NCBI GenBank assembly: GCA_963995525.1
Contig: OZ023206.1
Span: 186,001 to 250,000, forward strand
From: Escarpia spicata
Lineage: Eukaryota > Annelida > Polychaeta > Sabellida > Siboglinidae
Length of the DNA stretch: 64,000 bases
Direction: 5' to 3'
Shown: one piece after another, positions 49,901-63,700 of the stretch
Layout of the letters: every line of letters begins with the position of its first letter
Numbering within the stretch: the first letter of the stretch is position 1
The notes under the pieces: model-generated
What the model was told of the DNA's origin: nothing
Seen by the model: only the letters and a program-made list of their open reading frames with translations
Databases searched by the model: none
Translations under genes and position numbers: made by a program

Positions 49901-52900
49901 TACCCTTCGTGAAGATTTGTAACATGCAAAACATCTATTTGGGGTAAGACCACATTAAGGATCCTTCCGCCGAAAAAAGTGCACTACAAATACCGTTTTG
50001 CTGTGATTTGCATTAATTTTTTTCGAAAACTTTGATATGGGACATGTTTGTCTCGTGAGTACTGAAGGTACTGCTGCTTTAGACAAGAAAAAACTTCAAA
50101 TGGGGATGAGTTTTCACACCTATAACTTACGTAATATGTTCTTGTAACTTACGTGACGGGGATAAAACGGTAACATGCATTCCCATTTGGGGTTAATCTA
50201 GTTATGTGTGTAGCTTGATATCAATCTACCCTTCGTTAAGATTTGTAACATGCAAAACATCTATTTGGGGTAAGACCACATTAAGGATCCTTCCGCCGAA
50301 AAAAGTGCACTACAAATACCGTTTTGCTGTGATATGCATTAATTTGTTTCGAACATGTTGACATGGGACATGTTTGTATCGTGAGTACTGAATGTACTGC
50401 TGCTTTACACAAGATAAAACATCAAATGGGGATGAGTTTTCACACCTATAACTTACGTAATATGTTCTTGTAACTTACGTGACGGGGATAAAACGGTAAC
50501 ATGCATTCCCATTTGGGGTTAATCTAGTTATGTGTGTAGCTTGATATCAATCTACCCTTCGTGAAGATTTGTAACATGCAAAACATATATTTGGGGTAAG
50601 ACCACATTAAGGATCCTTCCGCCGAAAAAAGTGCACTACAAATACCGTTTTGCTGTGATTTGCATTAATTTTTTTTCGAAAACTTTGATATGGGACATGT
50701 TTGTCTCGTGAGTACTGAAGGTACTGCTGCTTTAGACAAGAAAAAACTTCAAATGGGGATGAGTTTTCACACCTATAACTTACGTAATATGTTCTTGTAA
50801 CTTACGTGACGGGGATAAAACGGTAACATGCATTCCCATTTGGGGTTAATCTAGTTATGTGTGTAGCTTGATATCAATCTACCCTTCGTGAAGATTTGTA
50901 ACATGCAAAACATCTATTTGGGGTAAGACCACATTAAGGATCCTTCCGCCGAAAAAAGTGCACTACAAATACCGTTTTGCTGTGATATGCATTAATTTTT
51001 TTCGAACATTTTGACATGGGACATGTTTGTCTCATAAGTACTGAATGTACTGCTGCTTTACACAAGATAAAACATCAAATGGGGATGAGTTTTCACACCT
51101 ATAACTTACGTAATATGTTCTTGTAACTTACGTGACGGGGATAAAACGGTAACATGCATTCCCATTTGGGGTTAATCTAGTTATGTGTGTAGCTTGATAT
51201 CAATCTAGCCTTCATGAAGATTTGTAACGTGCAAAACATATATTTGGGGTAAGACCACATTAAAGATCCTTCCGCCGAAAAAAGTGCACTACAAATACCG
51301 TTTTGCTGTGATTTGCATTAATTTTTTTCGAAAACTTTCATATGGGACATGTTTGTCTCGTGAGTCCTGAATGTACTGCTGCTTTAGACAAGATAAAACA
51401 TCAAATGGGGATGAATTTTCACACCTATAACTTACGTAATATGTTCTTGTAACTTACGTGACGGGGATAAAACGGTAACATGCATTCCCATTTGGGGTTA
51501 ATCTAGTTATGTGTGTAGCATGATATCAATCTAGCCTTCGTGAAGATTTGTAACATGCAAAACATCTATTTGGGGTAAGACCACATTAAGGATCCTTCCG
51601 CCGAAAAAAGTGCACTACAAATACCGTTTTGCTGTGATATGCATTAATTTGTTTCGAACATGTTGACATGGGACATGTTTGTATCGTGAGTACTGAATGT
51701 ACTGCTGCTTTACACAAGATAAAACATCAAATGGGGATGAGTTTTCACACCTATAACTTACGTAATATGTTCTTGTAACTTACGTGACGGGGATAAAACG
51801 GTAACATGCATTCCCATTTGGGGTTAATCTAGTTATGTGTGTAGCTTGATATCAATCTACCCTTCGTGAAGATTTGTAACATGCAAAACATATATTTGGG
51901 GTAAGACCACATTAAGGATCCTTCCGCCGAAAAAAGTGCACTACAAATACCGTTTTGCTGTGATTTGCATTAATTTTTTTTCGAAAACTTTGATATGGGA
52001 CATGTTTGTCTCGTGAGTACTGAAGGTACTGCTGCTTTAGACAAGAAAAAACTTCAAATGGGGATGAGTTTTCACACCTATAACTTACGTAATATGTTCT
52101 TGTAACTTACGTGACGGGGATAAAACGGTAACATGCATTCCCATTTGGGGTTAATCTAGTTATGTGTGTAGCTTGATATCAATCTACCCTTCGTGAAGAT
52201 TTGTAACATGCAAAACATCTATTTGGGGTAAGACCACATTAAGGATCCTTCCGCCGAAAAAAGTGCACTACAAATACCGTTTTGCTGTGATATGCATTAA
52301 TTTTTTTCGAACATTTTGACATGGGACATGTTTGTCTCATGAGTACTGAATGTACTGCTGCTTTACTCAAGATAAAACATCAAATGGGGATGAGTTTTCA
52401 CACCTATAACTTACGTAATATGTTCTTGTAACTTACGTGACGGGGATAAAACGGTAACATGCATTCCCATTTGGGGTTAATCTAGTTATGTGTGTAGCTT
52501 GATATCAATCTAGCCTTCATGAAGATTTGTAACGTGCAAAACATATATTTGGGGTAAGACCACATTAAAGATCCTTCCGCCGAAAAAAGTGCACTACAAA
52601 TACCGTTTTGCTGTGATTTGCATTAATTTTTTTCGAAAACTTTCATATGGGACATGTTTGTCTCGTGAGTCCTGAATGTACTGCTGCTTTAGACAAGATA
52701 AAACATCAAATGGGGATGAATTTTCACACCTATAACTTACGTAATATGTTCTTGTAACTTACGTGACGGGGATAAAACGGTAACATGCATTCCCATTTGG
52801 GGTTAATCTAGTTATGTGTGTAGCATGATATCAATCTAGCCTTCGTGAAGATTTGTAACATGCAAAACATCTATTTGGGGTAAGACCACATTAAGGATCC

Positions 52901-54758
52901 TTCCGCCGAAAAAAGTGCACTACAAATACCGTTTTGCTGTGATATGCATTAATTTTTTTCGAACATTTTGACATGGGACATGTTTGTCTCGTGAGTACTG
53001 AATGTACTGCTGCTTTAGACAAGATAAAACATCAAATGGGGATGAGTTTTCACACCTATAACTTACGTAATATGTTCTTGTAACTTACGTGACGGGGATA
53101 AAACGGTAACATGCATTCCCATTTGGGGTTAATCTAGTTATGTGTGTAGCTTGATATCAATCTAGCCTTCGTGAAGATTTGTAACGTGCAAAACATATAT
53201 TTGGGGTAAGACCACATTAAGGATCCTTCAGCCGAAAAAAGTGCACTACAAATACCGTTTTGCTGTGATTTGCATAATTTTTTTTCGAAAACTTTGATAT
53301 GGGACATGTTTGTCTCGTGAGTACTGAAGGTACTGCTGCTTTAGACAAGAAAAAACTTCAAATGGGGATGAGTTTTCACACCTATAACTTACGTAATATG
53401 TTCTTGTAACTTACGTGACGGGGATAAAACGGTAACATGCATTCCCATTTGGGGTTAATCTAGTTATGTGTGTAGCTTGATATCAATCTACCCTTCGTTA
53501 AGATTTGTAACATGCAAAACATCTATTTGGGGTAAGACCACATTAAGGATCCTTCCGCCGAAAAAAGTGCACTACAAATACCGTTTTGCTGTGATATGCA
53601 TTAATTTTTTTCGAACATGTTGACATGGGACATGTTTGTCTCGTGAGTACTGAATGTACTGGTGCTTTACACAAGATAAAACATCAAATGGGGATGAGTT
53701 TTCACACCTATAACTTACGTAATATGTTCTTGTAACTTACGTGACGGGGATAAAACGGTAACATGCATTCCCATTTGGGGTTAATCTAGTTATGTGTGTA
53801 GCTTGATATCAATCTACCCTTCGTGAAGATTTGTAACATGCAAAACATCTATTTGGGGTAAGACCACATTAAGGATCCTTCCGCCGAAAAAAAGTGCACT
53901 ACAAATACCGTTTTGCTGTGATTTGCATTAATTTTTTTCGAAAACTTTGATATGGGACATGTTTGTCTCGTGAGTACTGAAGGTACTGCTGCTTTAGACA
54001 AGAAAAAACTTCAAATGGGGATGAGTTTTCACACCTATAACTTACGTAATATGTTCTTGTAACTTACGTGACGGGGATAAAACGGTAACATGCATTCCCA
54101 TTTGGGGTTAATCTAGTTATGTGTGTAGCTTGATATCAATCTACCCTTCGTTAAGATTTGTAACATGCAAAACATCTATTTGGGGTAAGACCACATTAAG
54201 GATCCTTCCGCCGAAAAAAGTGCACTACAAATACCGTTTTGCTGTGATATGCATTAATTTGTTTCGAACATGTTGACATGGGACATGTTTGTATCGTGAG
54301 TACTGAATGTACTGCTGCTTTACACAAGATAAAACATCAAATGGGGATGAGTTTTCACACCTATAACTTACGTAATATGTTCTTGTAACTTACGTGACGG
54401 GGATAAAACGGTAACATGCATTCCCATTTGGGGTTAATCTAGTTATGTGTGTAGCTTGATATCAATCTACCCTTCGTGAAGATTTGTAACATGCAAAACA
54501 TATATTTGGGGTAAGACCACATTAAGGATCCTTCCGCCGAAAAAAGTGCACTACAAATACCGTTTTGCTGTGATTTGCATTAATTTTTTTTCGAAAACTT
54601 TGATATGGGACATGTTTGTCTCGTGAGTACTGAAGGTACTGCTGCTTTAGACAAGAAAAAACTTCAAATGGGGATGAGTTTTCACACCTATAACTTACGT
54701 AATATGTTCTTGTAACTTACGTGACGGGGATAAAACGGTAACATGCATTCCCATTTGG
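46278..54758 (+). repeat. Higher-order repeat: 2935-bp nine-monomer unit with an expanded second copy
   Basis: Copy 1 (46278-49212) reads E, H, E, H, E, E/A, F, D, I/E. Copy 2 (49213-53452) repeats it but contains four extra monomers, because the block H-E-E/A-F (50191-51495) is followed by a D/H chimera, E, E/A and F (51496-52800). Copy 3 is partial (53453-54758: H, E, H, E) and lacks the leading E. Linked rare marks recur in order: GCATAATTT, ACTGGTGC, TTTGTATCG, a T8 tract with CATATAT, CTCATGAG, CTTCATGAAG with GTCCTG. These marks make the alignment unambiguous. Confidence 0.9.
51496..51821 (+). repeat. Chimeric monomer: D head joined to H tail
   Basis: The first part has the D mark AGCATG, TAGCC and CGTGAAG. 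From the T tract onward it has the marks of the special H copies: TTGTTTCG, CATGTTGACATG, TTTGTATCG and TTACACAAG. The exchange point lies in the roughly 100 bases between about 51546 and 51648, where the two parents are identical. It sits exactly where a four-monomer duplication (1305 bp) begins in the second nine-monomer unit, as expected for an unequal crossover between misaligned HOR copies. Confidence 0.85.
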
Positions 54759-57700
54759 GGTTAATCTAGTTATGTGTGTAGCTTGATATCAATCTACCCT
54801 TCGTGGAGATTTGTAACATGCAAAACATCTATTTGGGGTAAGACCACATTAAGGATCCTTCCGCCGAAAAAAGTGCACTACAAATACCGTTTTGCTGTGA
54901 TTTGCATTAATTTTTTTCGAAAACTTTGATATGGGACATGTTTGTCTCGTGAGTACTGAAGGTACTGCTGCTTTAGACAAGAAAAAACTTCAAATGGGGA
55001 TGAGTTTTCACACCTATAACTTACGTAATATGTTCTTGTAACTTACGTGACGGGGATAAAACGGTAACATGCATTCCCATTTGGGGTTAATCTAGTTATG
55101 TGTGTAGCTTGATATCAATCTAGCCTTCGTGAAGATTTGTAACGTGCAAAACATATATTTGGGGTAAGACCACATTAAAGATCCTTCCGCCGAAAAAAGT
55201 GCACTACAAATACCGTTTTGCTGTGATTTGCATTAATTTTTTTCGAACATTTTTACATGGGACATGTTTGTCTCGTGAGTACTGAATGTACTGCTGCTTT
55301 AGACAAGATAAAACATCAAATGGGGATGAATTTTCACACCTATAACTTACGTAATATGTTCTTGTAACTTACGTGACGGGGATAAAACGGTAACATGCAT
55401 TCCCATTTGGGGTTAATCTAGTTATGTGTGTAGCATGATATCAATCTAGCCTTCGTGAAGATTTGTAACATGCAAAACTTCTATTTGGGGTAAGACCACA
55501 TTAAGGATCCTTCCGCCGAAAAAAGTGCACTACAAATACCGTTTTGCTGTGATAAGCATTAATTTTTTTCGAATATTTTGACATGGGACATGTTTGTCTC
55601 GTGAGTACTGAATGTACTGCTGCTTTAGACAAGATAAAACATCAAATGGGGATGAGTTTTCACACCTATAACTTACGTAATATGTTCTTGTAACTTACGT
55701 GACGGGGATAAAACGGTAACATGCATTCCCATTTGGGGTTAATCTAGTTATGTGTGTAGCTTGATATCAATCTAGCCTTCGTGAAGATTTGTAACGTGCA
55801 AAACATATATTTGGGGTAAGACCACATTAAAGATCCTTCCGCCGAAAAAAGTGCACTACAAATACCGTTTTGCTGTGATTTGCATTAATTTTTTTCGAAA
55901 ACTTTGATATGGGACATGTTTGTCTCGTGAGTACTGAAGGTACTGCTGCTTTAGACAAGAAAAAACTTCAAATGGGGATGAGTTTTCACACCTATAACTT
56001 ACGTAATATGTTCTTGTAACTTACGTGACGGGGATAAAACGGTAACATGCATTCCCATTTGGGGTTAATCTAGTTATGTGTGTAGCTTGATATCAATCTA
56101 GCCTTCGTGAAGATTTGTAACGTGCAAAACATATATTTGGGGTAAGACCACATTAAAGATCCTTCCGCCGAAAAAAGTGCACTACAAATACCGTTTTGCT
56201 GTGATTTGCATTAATTTTTTTCGAAAACTTTGATATGGGACATATTTGTCTCGTGAGTACTGAAGGTACTGCTGCTTTAGACAAGAAAAAACTTCAAATG
56301 GGGATGAGTTTTCACACCTATAACTTACGTAATATGTTCTTGTAACTTACGTGACGGGGATAAAACGGTAACATGCATTCCCATTTGGGGTTAATCTAGT
56401 TATGTGTGTAGCTTGATATCAATCTACCCTTCGTGAAGATTTGTAACATGCAAAACATCTATTTGGGGTAAGACCACATTAAGGATCCTTCCGCCGAAAA
56501 AAGTGCACTACAAATACCGTTTTGCTGTGATTTGCATTAATTTTTTTTCGAAAACTTTGATATGGGACATGTTTGTCTCGTGAGTACTGAAGGTACTGCT
56601 GCTTTAGACAAGAAAAAACTTCAAATGGGGATGAGTTTTCACACCTATAACTTACGTAATATGTTCTTGTAACTTACGTGACGGGGATAAAACGGTAACA
56701 TGCATTCCCATTTGGGGTTAATCTAGTTATGTGTGTAGCTTGATATCAATCTACCCTTCGTGAAGATTTGTAACATGCAAAACATCTATTTGGGGTAAGA
56801 CCACATTAAGGATCCTTCCGCCGAAAAAAGTGCACTACAAATACCGTTTTGCTGTGATTTGCATTAATTTTTTTCGAAAACTTTGATATGGGACATGTTT
56901 GTCTCGTGAGTACTGAAGGTACTGCTGCTTTAGACAAGAAAAAACTTCAAATGGGGATGAGTTTTCACACCTATAACTTACGTAATATGTTCTTGTAACT
57001 TACGTGACGGGGATAAAACGGTAACATTTGGGGTTAATCTAGTTATGTGTGTAGCTTGATATCAATCTACCCTTCGTTAAGATTTGTAACATGCAAAACA
57101 TATATTTGGGGTAAGACCTCATTAAGGATCCTTCCGCCGAAAAAAGTGCACTACAAATACCGTTTTGCTGTGATATGCATTAATTTTTTTCGAACATGTT
57201 GACATGGGACATGTTTGTCTCGTGAGTACTGAATGTACTGCTGCTTTACACAAGATAAAACATCAAATGGGGATGAGTTTTCACACCTATAACTTACGTA
57301 ATATGTTCTTGTAACTTACGTGACGGGGATAAAACGGTAACATGCATTCCCATTTGGGGTTAATCTAGTTATGTGTGTAGCTTGATATCAATCTAGCCTT
57401 CGTGAAGATTTGTAACGTGCAAAACATATATTTGGGGTAAGACCACATTAAAGATCCTTCCGCCGAAAAAAGTGCACTACAAATACCGTTTTGCTGTGAT
57501 TTGCATTAATTTTTTTCGAAAATTTTTACATGGGACATGTTTGTCTCGTGAGTACTGAATGTACTGCTGCTTTAGACAAGATAAAACATCAAATGGGGAT
57601 GAATTTTCACACCTATAACTTACGTAATATGTTCTTGTAACTTACGTGACGGGGATAAAACGGTAACATGCATTCCCATTTGGGGTTAATCTAGTTATGT

Positions 57701-60700
57701 GTGTAGCATGATATCAATCTAGCCTTCGTGAAGATTTGTAACATGCAAAACATCTATTTGGGGTAAGACCACATTAAGGATCCTTCCGCCGAAAAAAGTG
57801 CACTACAAATACCGTTTTGCTGTGATAAGCATTAATTTTTTTCGAATATTTTGACATGGCACATGTTTGTCTCGTGAGTACTGAATGTACTGCTGCTTTA
57901 GACAAGATAAAACATCAAATGGGGATGAGTTTTCACACCTATAACTTACGTAATATGTTCTTGTAACTTACGTGACGGGGATAAAACGGTAACATGCATT
58001 CCCATTTGGGGTTAATCTAGTTATGTGTGTAGCTTGATATCAATCTAGCCTTCGTGAAGATTTGTAACGTGCAAAACATATATTTGGGGTAAGACCACAT
58101 TAAAGATCCTTCCGCCGAAAAAAGTGCACTACAAATACCGTTTTGCTGTGATTTGCATTAATTTTTTTCGAAAACTTTGATATGGGACATGTTTGTCTCG
58201 TGAGTACTGAAGGTACTGCTGCTTTAGACAAGAAAAAACTTCAAATGGGGATGAGTTTTCACACCTATAACTTACGTAATATGTTCTTGTAACTTACGTG
58301 ACGGGGATAAAACGGTATCATGCATTCCCATTTGGGGTTAATCTAGTTATGTGTGTAGCTTGATATCAATCTAGCTTTCGTGAAGATTTGTAACATGCAA
58401 AACATCTATTTGGGGTAAGACCACATTAAGGATCCTTCCGCCGAAAAAAGTGCACTACAAATACCGTTTTGCTGTGATATGCATTAATTTTTTTCGAACA
58501 TTTTTACATGGGACATGTTTGTCTCGTGAGTACTGAATGTACTGCTGCTTTAGACAAGATAAAACATCAAATGGGGATGAGTTTTCACACCTATAACTTA
58601 CGTAATATGTTCTTGTAACTTACGTGACGGGGATAAAACGGTAACATGCATTCCCATTTGGGGTTAATCTAGTTATGTGTGTAGCTTGATATCAATCTAG
58701 CCTTCGTGAAGATTTGTAACATGCAAAACATCTATTTGGGGTAAGACCACATTAAATATCCTTCCGCCGAAAAAAGTGCATTACAAATACCGTTTTGCTG
58801 TGATATGCATAAATTTTTTTCGAACACTTTGATATGGGACATGTTTGTCTCGTGAGTACTGAAGGTACTGCTGCTTTAGACAAGAAAAAACTTCAAATGG
58901 GGATGAGTTTTCACACCTATAACTTACGTAATATGTTCTTGTAACTTACGTGACGGGGATAAAACGGTAACATGCATCCCCATTTGGGGTTAATCTAGTT
59001 ATGTGTGTAGCTTGATATCAATCTAGCCTTCGTGAAGATTTGTAACGTGCAAAACATCTATTTGGGGTAAGACCACATTAAGGATCCTTCCGCCGAAAAA
59101 AGTGCACTACAAATACCGTTTTGCTGTGATATGCATTAATTGTTTTCGAACATTTTGACATGGGACATGTTTGTCTCGTGAGTACTGAATGTACTGCTGC
59201 TTTACACAAGATAAAACATCAAATGGGGATAAGTTTTCACACCTATAACTTACGTAATATGTTCTTGTAACTTACGTGACGGGGATAAAACGGTAACATG
59301 CATTCCCATTTGGGGTTAATCTAGTTATGTGTGTAGCATGATATCAATCTAGCCTTCGTGAAGATTTGTAACATGCAAAACATATATTTGGGGTAAGACC
59401 ACATTAAGGATCCTTCCGCCGAAAAAAGTGCACTACAAATACCGTTTTGCTGTGATATGCATTAATTTTTTTCGAACATTTCGACATGGGACATGTTTGT
59501 CTCGTGAGTACTGAATGTACTGCTGCTTTAGACAAAATAAAACATCAAATCGGGATGAGTTTTCACACCTATAACTTACGTAATATGTTCTTGTAACTTA
59601 CGTGACGGGGATAAAACGGTAACATGCATTCCCATTTGGGGTTAATCTAGTTATGTGTGTAGCTTGATATCAATCTAGCCTTCGTGAAGATTTGTAACGT
59701 GCAAAACATATATTTGGGGTAAGACCACATTAAAGATCCTTCCGCCGAAAAAAGTGCACTACAAATACCGTTTTGCTGTGATTTGCATTAATTTTTTTCG
59801 AAAACTTTGATATGGGACATGTTTGTCTCGTGAGTACTGAAGGTACTGCTGCTTTAGACAAGAAAAAACTTCAAATGGGGATGAGTTTTCACACCTATAA
59901 CTTACGTAATATGTTCTTGTAACTTACGTGACGGGGATAAAACGGTAACATGCATTCCCATTTGGGGTTAATCTAGTTATGTGTGTAGCTTGATATCAAT
60001 CTACCCTTCGTGAAGATTTGTAACATGCAAAACATCTATTTGGGGTAAGACCACATTAAGGATCCTTCCGCCGAAAAAAGTGCACTACAAATACCGTTTT
60101 GCTGTGATATGCATTAATTTTTTTCGAACATGTTGACATGGGACATGTTTGTCTCGTGAGTACTGAATGTACTGCTGCTTTACACAAGATAAAACATCAA
60201 ATGGGGATGAGTTTTCACACCTATAACTTACGTCATATGTTCTTGTAACTTACGTGACGGAGATAAAACGGTAACATGCATTCCCATTTGGGGTTAATCT
60301 AGTTATGTGTGTAGCTTGATATCAATCTAGCCTTCGTGAAGATTTGTAACGTGCAAAATATATATTTGGGGTAAGACCACATTAAAGATCCTTCCGCCGA
60401 AAAAAGTGCACTACAAATACCGTTTTGCTGTGATTTGCATTAATTTTTTTAGAACATTTTTACATGGGACATGTTTGTCTCGTGAGTACTGAATGTACTG
60501 CTGCTTTAGACAAGATAAAACATTAAATGGGGATGAATTTTCACACCTATAACTTACGTAATATGTTCTTGTAACTTACGTGACGGGGATAAAACGGTAA
60601 CATGCATTCCCATTTGGGGTTAATCTAGTTATGTGTGTAGCATGATATCAATCTAGCCTTCGTGAAGATTTGTAACATGCAAAACATATATTTGGGGTAA

Positions 60701-63700
60701 GACCACATTAAGGATCCTTCCGCCGAAAAAAGTGCACTACAAATACCGTTTTCTGTGATATGCATTAATTTTTTTCGAACATTTTGACATGGGACATGTT
60801 TGTCTCATGAGTACTGAATGTACTGCTGCTTTAGACAAGATAAAACATCAAATGGGAATGAGTTTTCACACCTATAACTTACGTAATATGTTCTTGTAAC
60901 TTACGTGACGGGGATAAAACGGTAACATGCATTCCCATTTGGGGTTAATCTAGTTATGTGTGTAGCTTGATATCAATCTAGCCTTCGTGAAGATTTGTAA
61001 CATGCAAAACATCTATTTGGGGTAAGACCACATTAAATATCCTTCCGCCGAAAAAAGTGCATTACAAATACCGTTTTGCTGTGATATGCATTAATTTTTT
61101 TCGCACACTTTGATATGGGACATGTTTGTCTCGTGAGTACTGAAGGTACTGCTGCTTTAGACAAGAAAAAACTTCAAATGGGGATGAGTTTTCACACCTA
61201 TAACTTACGTAATATGTTCTTGTAACTTACGTGACGGGGATAAAACGGTAACATGCATTCCCATTTGGGGTTAATCTAGTTATGTGTGTAGCTTGATATC
61301 AATATAGCCTTCGTGAAGATTTGTAACGTGCAAAACATCTATTTGGGGTAAGACCACATTAAGGATCCTTCCGCCGAAAAAAGTGCACTACAAATACCGT
61401 TTTGCTGTGATATGCATTAATTTTTTTCGAACATTTTGACATGGGACATGTTTGTCTCGTGAGTACTGAATATACTGCTGCTTTACACAAGATAAAACAT
61501 CAAATGGGGATGAGTTTTCACACCTATAACTTACGTAATATGTTCTTGTAACTTACGTGACGGGGATAAAACGGTAACATGCATTCCCATTTGGGGTTAA
61601 TCTAGTTATGTGTGTAGCTTGATATCAATCTAGCCTTCGTGAAGATTTGTAACGTGCAAAACATATATTTGGGGTAAGACCACATTAAAGATCCTTCCGC
61701 CGAAAAAAGTGCACTACAAATACCGTTTTGCTGTGATTTGCATTAATTTTTTTCGAAAACTTTCATATGGGACATGTTTGTCTCGTGAGTACTGAATGTA
61801 CTGCTGCTTTAGACAAGATAAAACATCAAATGGGGATGAATTTTCACACCTATAACTTACGTAATATGTTCTTGTAACTTACGTGACGGGGATAAAACGG
61901 TAACATGCATTCCCATTTGGGGTTAATCTAGTTATGTGTGTAGCATGATATCAATCTAGCCTTCGTGAAGATTTGTAACATGCAAAACATCTATTTGGGG
62001 TAAGACCACATTAAGGATCCTTCCGCCGAAAAAAGTGCACTACAAATACCGTTTTGCTGTGATATGCATTAATTTTTTTCGAACATTTTGACATGGGACA
62101 TGTTTGTCTCGTGAGTACTGAATGTACTGCTGCTTTAGACAAGATAAAACATCAAATGGGGATGAGTTTTCACACCTATAACTTACGTAATATGTTCTTG
62201 TAACTTACGTGACGGGGATAAAACGGTAACATGCACTCCCATTTGGGGTTAATCTAGTTATGTGTGTAGCTTGATATCAATCTAGCCTTCGTGAAGATTT
62301 GTAACATGCAAAACATCTATTTGGGGTAAGACCACATTAAGGATCCTTCCGCCGAAAAAAGTGCACTACAAATACCGTTTTGCTGTGATATGCATTAATT
62401 TTTTTCGAACATTTTTACATGGGACATGTTTGTCTCGTGAGTACTGAATGTACTGCTGCTTTAGACAAGATAAAACATCAAATGGGGATGAGTTTTCACA
62501 CCTATAACTTACGTAATATGTTCTTGTAACTTACGTGACGGGGATAAAACGGTAACATGCATTCCCATTTGGGGTTAATCTAGTTATGTGTGTAGCTTGA
62601 TATCAATCTAGCCTTCGTGAAGATTTGTAACATGCAAAACATCTATTTGGGGTAAGACCACATTAAATATCCTTCCGCCGAAAAAAGTGCATTACAAATA
62701 CCGTTTTGCTGTGATATGCATAAATTTTTTTCGAACACTTTGATATGGGACATGTTTGTCTCGTGAGTACTGAAGGTACTGCTGCTTTAGACAAGAAAAA
62801 ACTTCAAATGGGGATGAGTTTTCACACCTATAACTTACGTAATATGTTCTTGTAACTTACGTGACGGGGATAAAACGGTAACATGCATCCCCATTTGGGG
62901 TTAATCTAGTTATGTGTGTAGCTTGATATCAATCTAGCCTTCGTGAAGATTTGTAACGTGCAAAACATCTATTTGGGGTAAGACCACATTAAGGATCCTT
63001 CCGCCGAAAAAAGTGCACTACAAATACCGTTTTGCTGTGATATGCATTAATTTTTTTCGAACATTTTGACATGGGACATGTTTGTCTCGTGAGTACTGAA
63101 TGTACTGCTGCTTTACACAAGATAAAACATCAAATGGGGATAAGTTTTCACACCTATAACTTACGTAATATGTTCTTGTAACTTACGTGACGGGGATAAA
63201 ACGGTAACATGCATTCCCATTTGGGGTTAATCTAGTTATGTGTGTAGCATGATATCAATCTAGCCTTCGTGAAGATTTGTAACATGCAAAACATATATTT
63301 GGGGTAAGACCACATTAAGGATCCTTCCGCCGAAAAAAGTGCACTACAAATACCGTTTTGCTGTGATATGCATTAATTTTTTTCGAACATTTCGACATGG
63401 GACATGTTTGTCTCGTGAGTACTGAATGTACTGCTGCTTTAGACAAAATAAAACATCAAATCGGGATGAGTTTTCACACCTATAACTTACGTAATATGTT
63501 CTTGTAACTTACGTGACGGGGATAAAACGGTAACATGCATTCCCATTTGGGGTTAATCTAGTTATGTGTGTAGCTTGATATCAATCTAGCCTTCGTGAAG
63601 ATTTGTAACATGCAAAACATCTATTTGGGGTAAGACCACATTAAGGATCCTTCCGCCGAAAAAAGTGCACTACAAATACCGTTTTGCTGTGATATGCATT

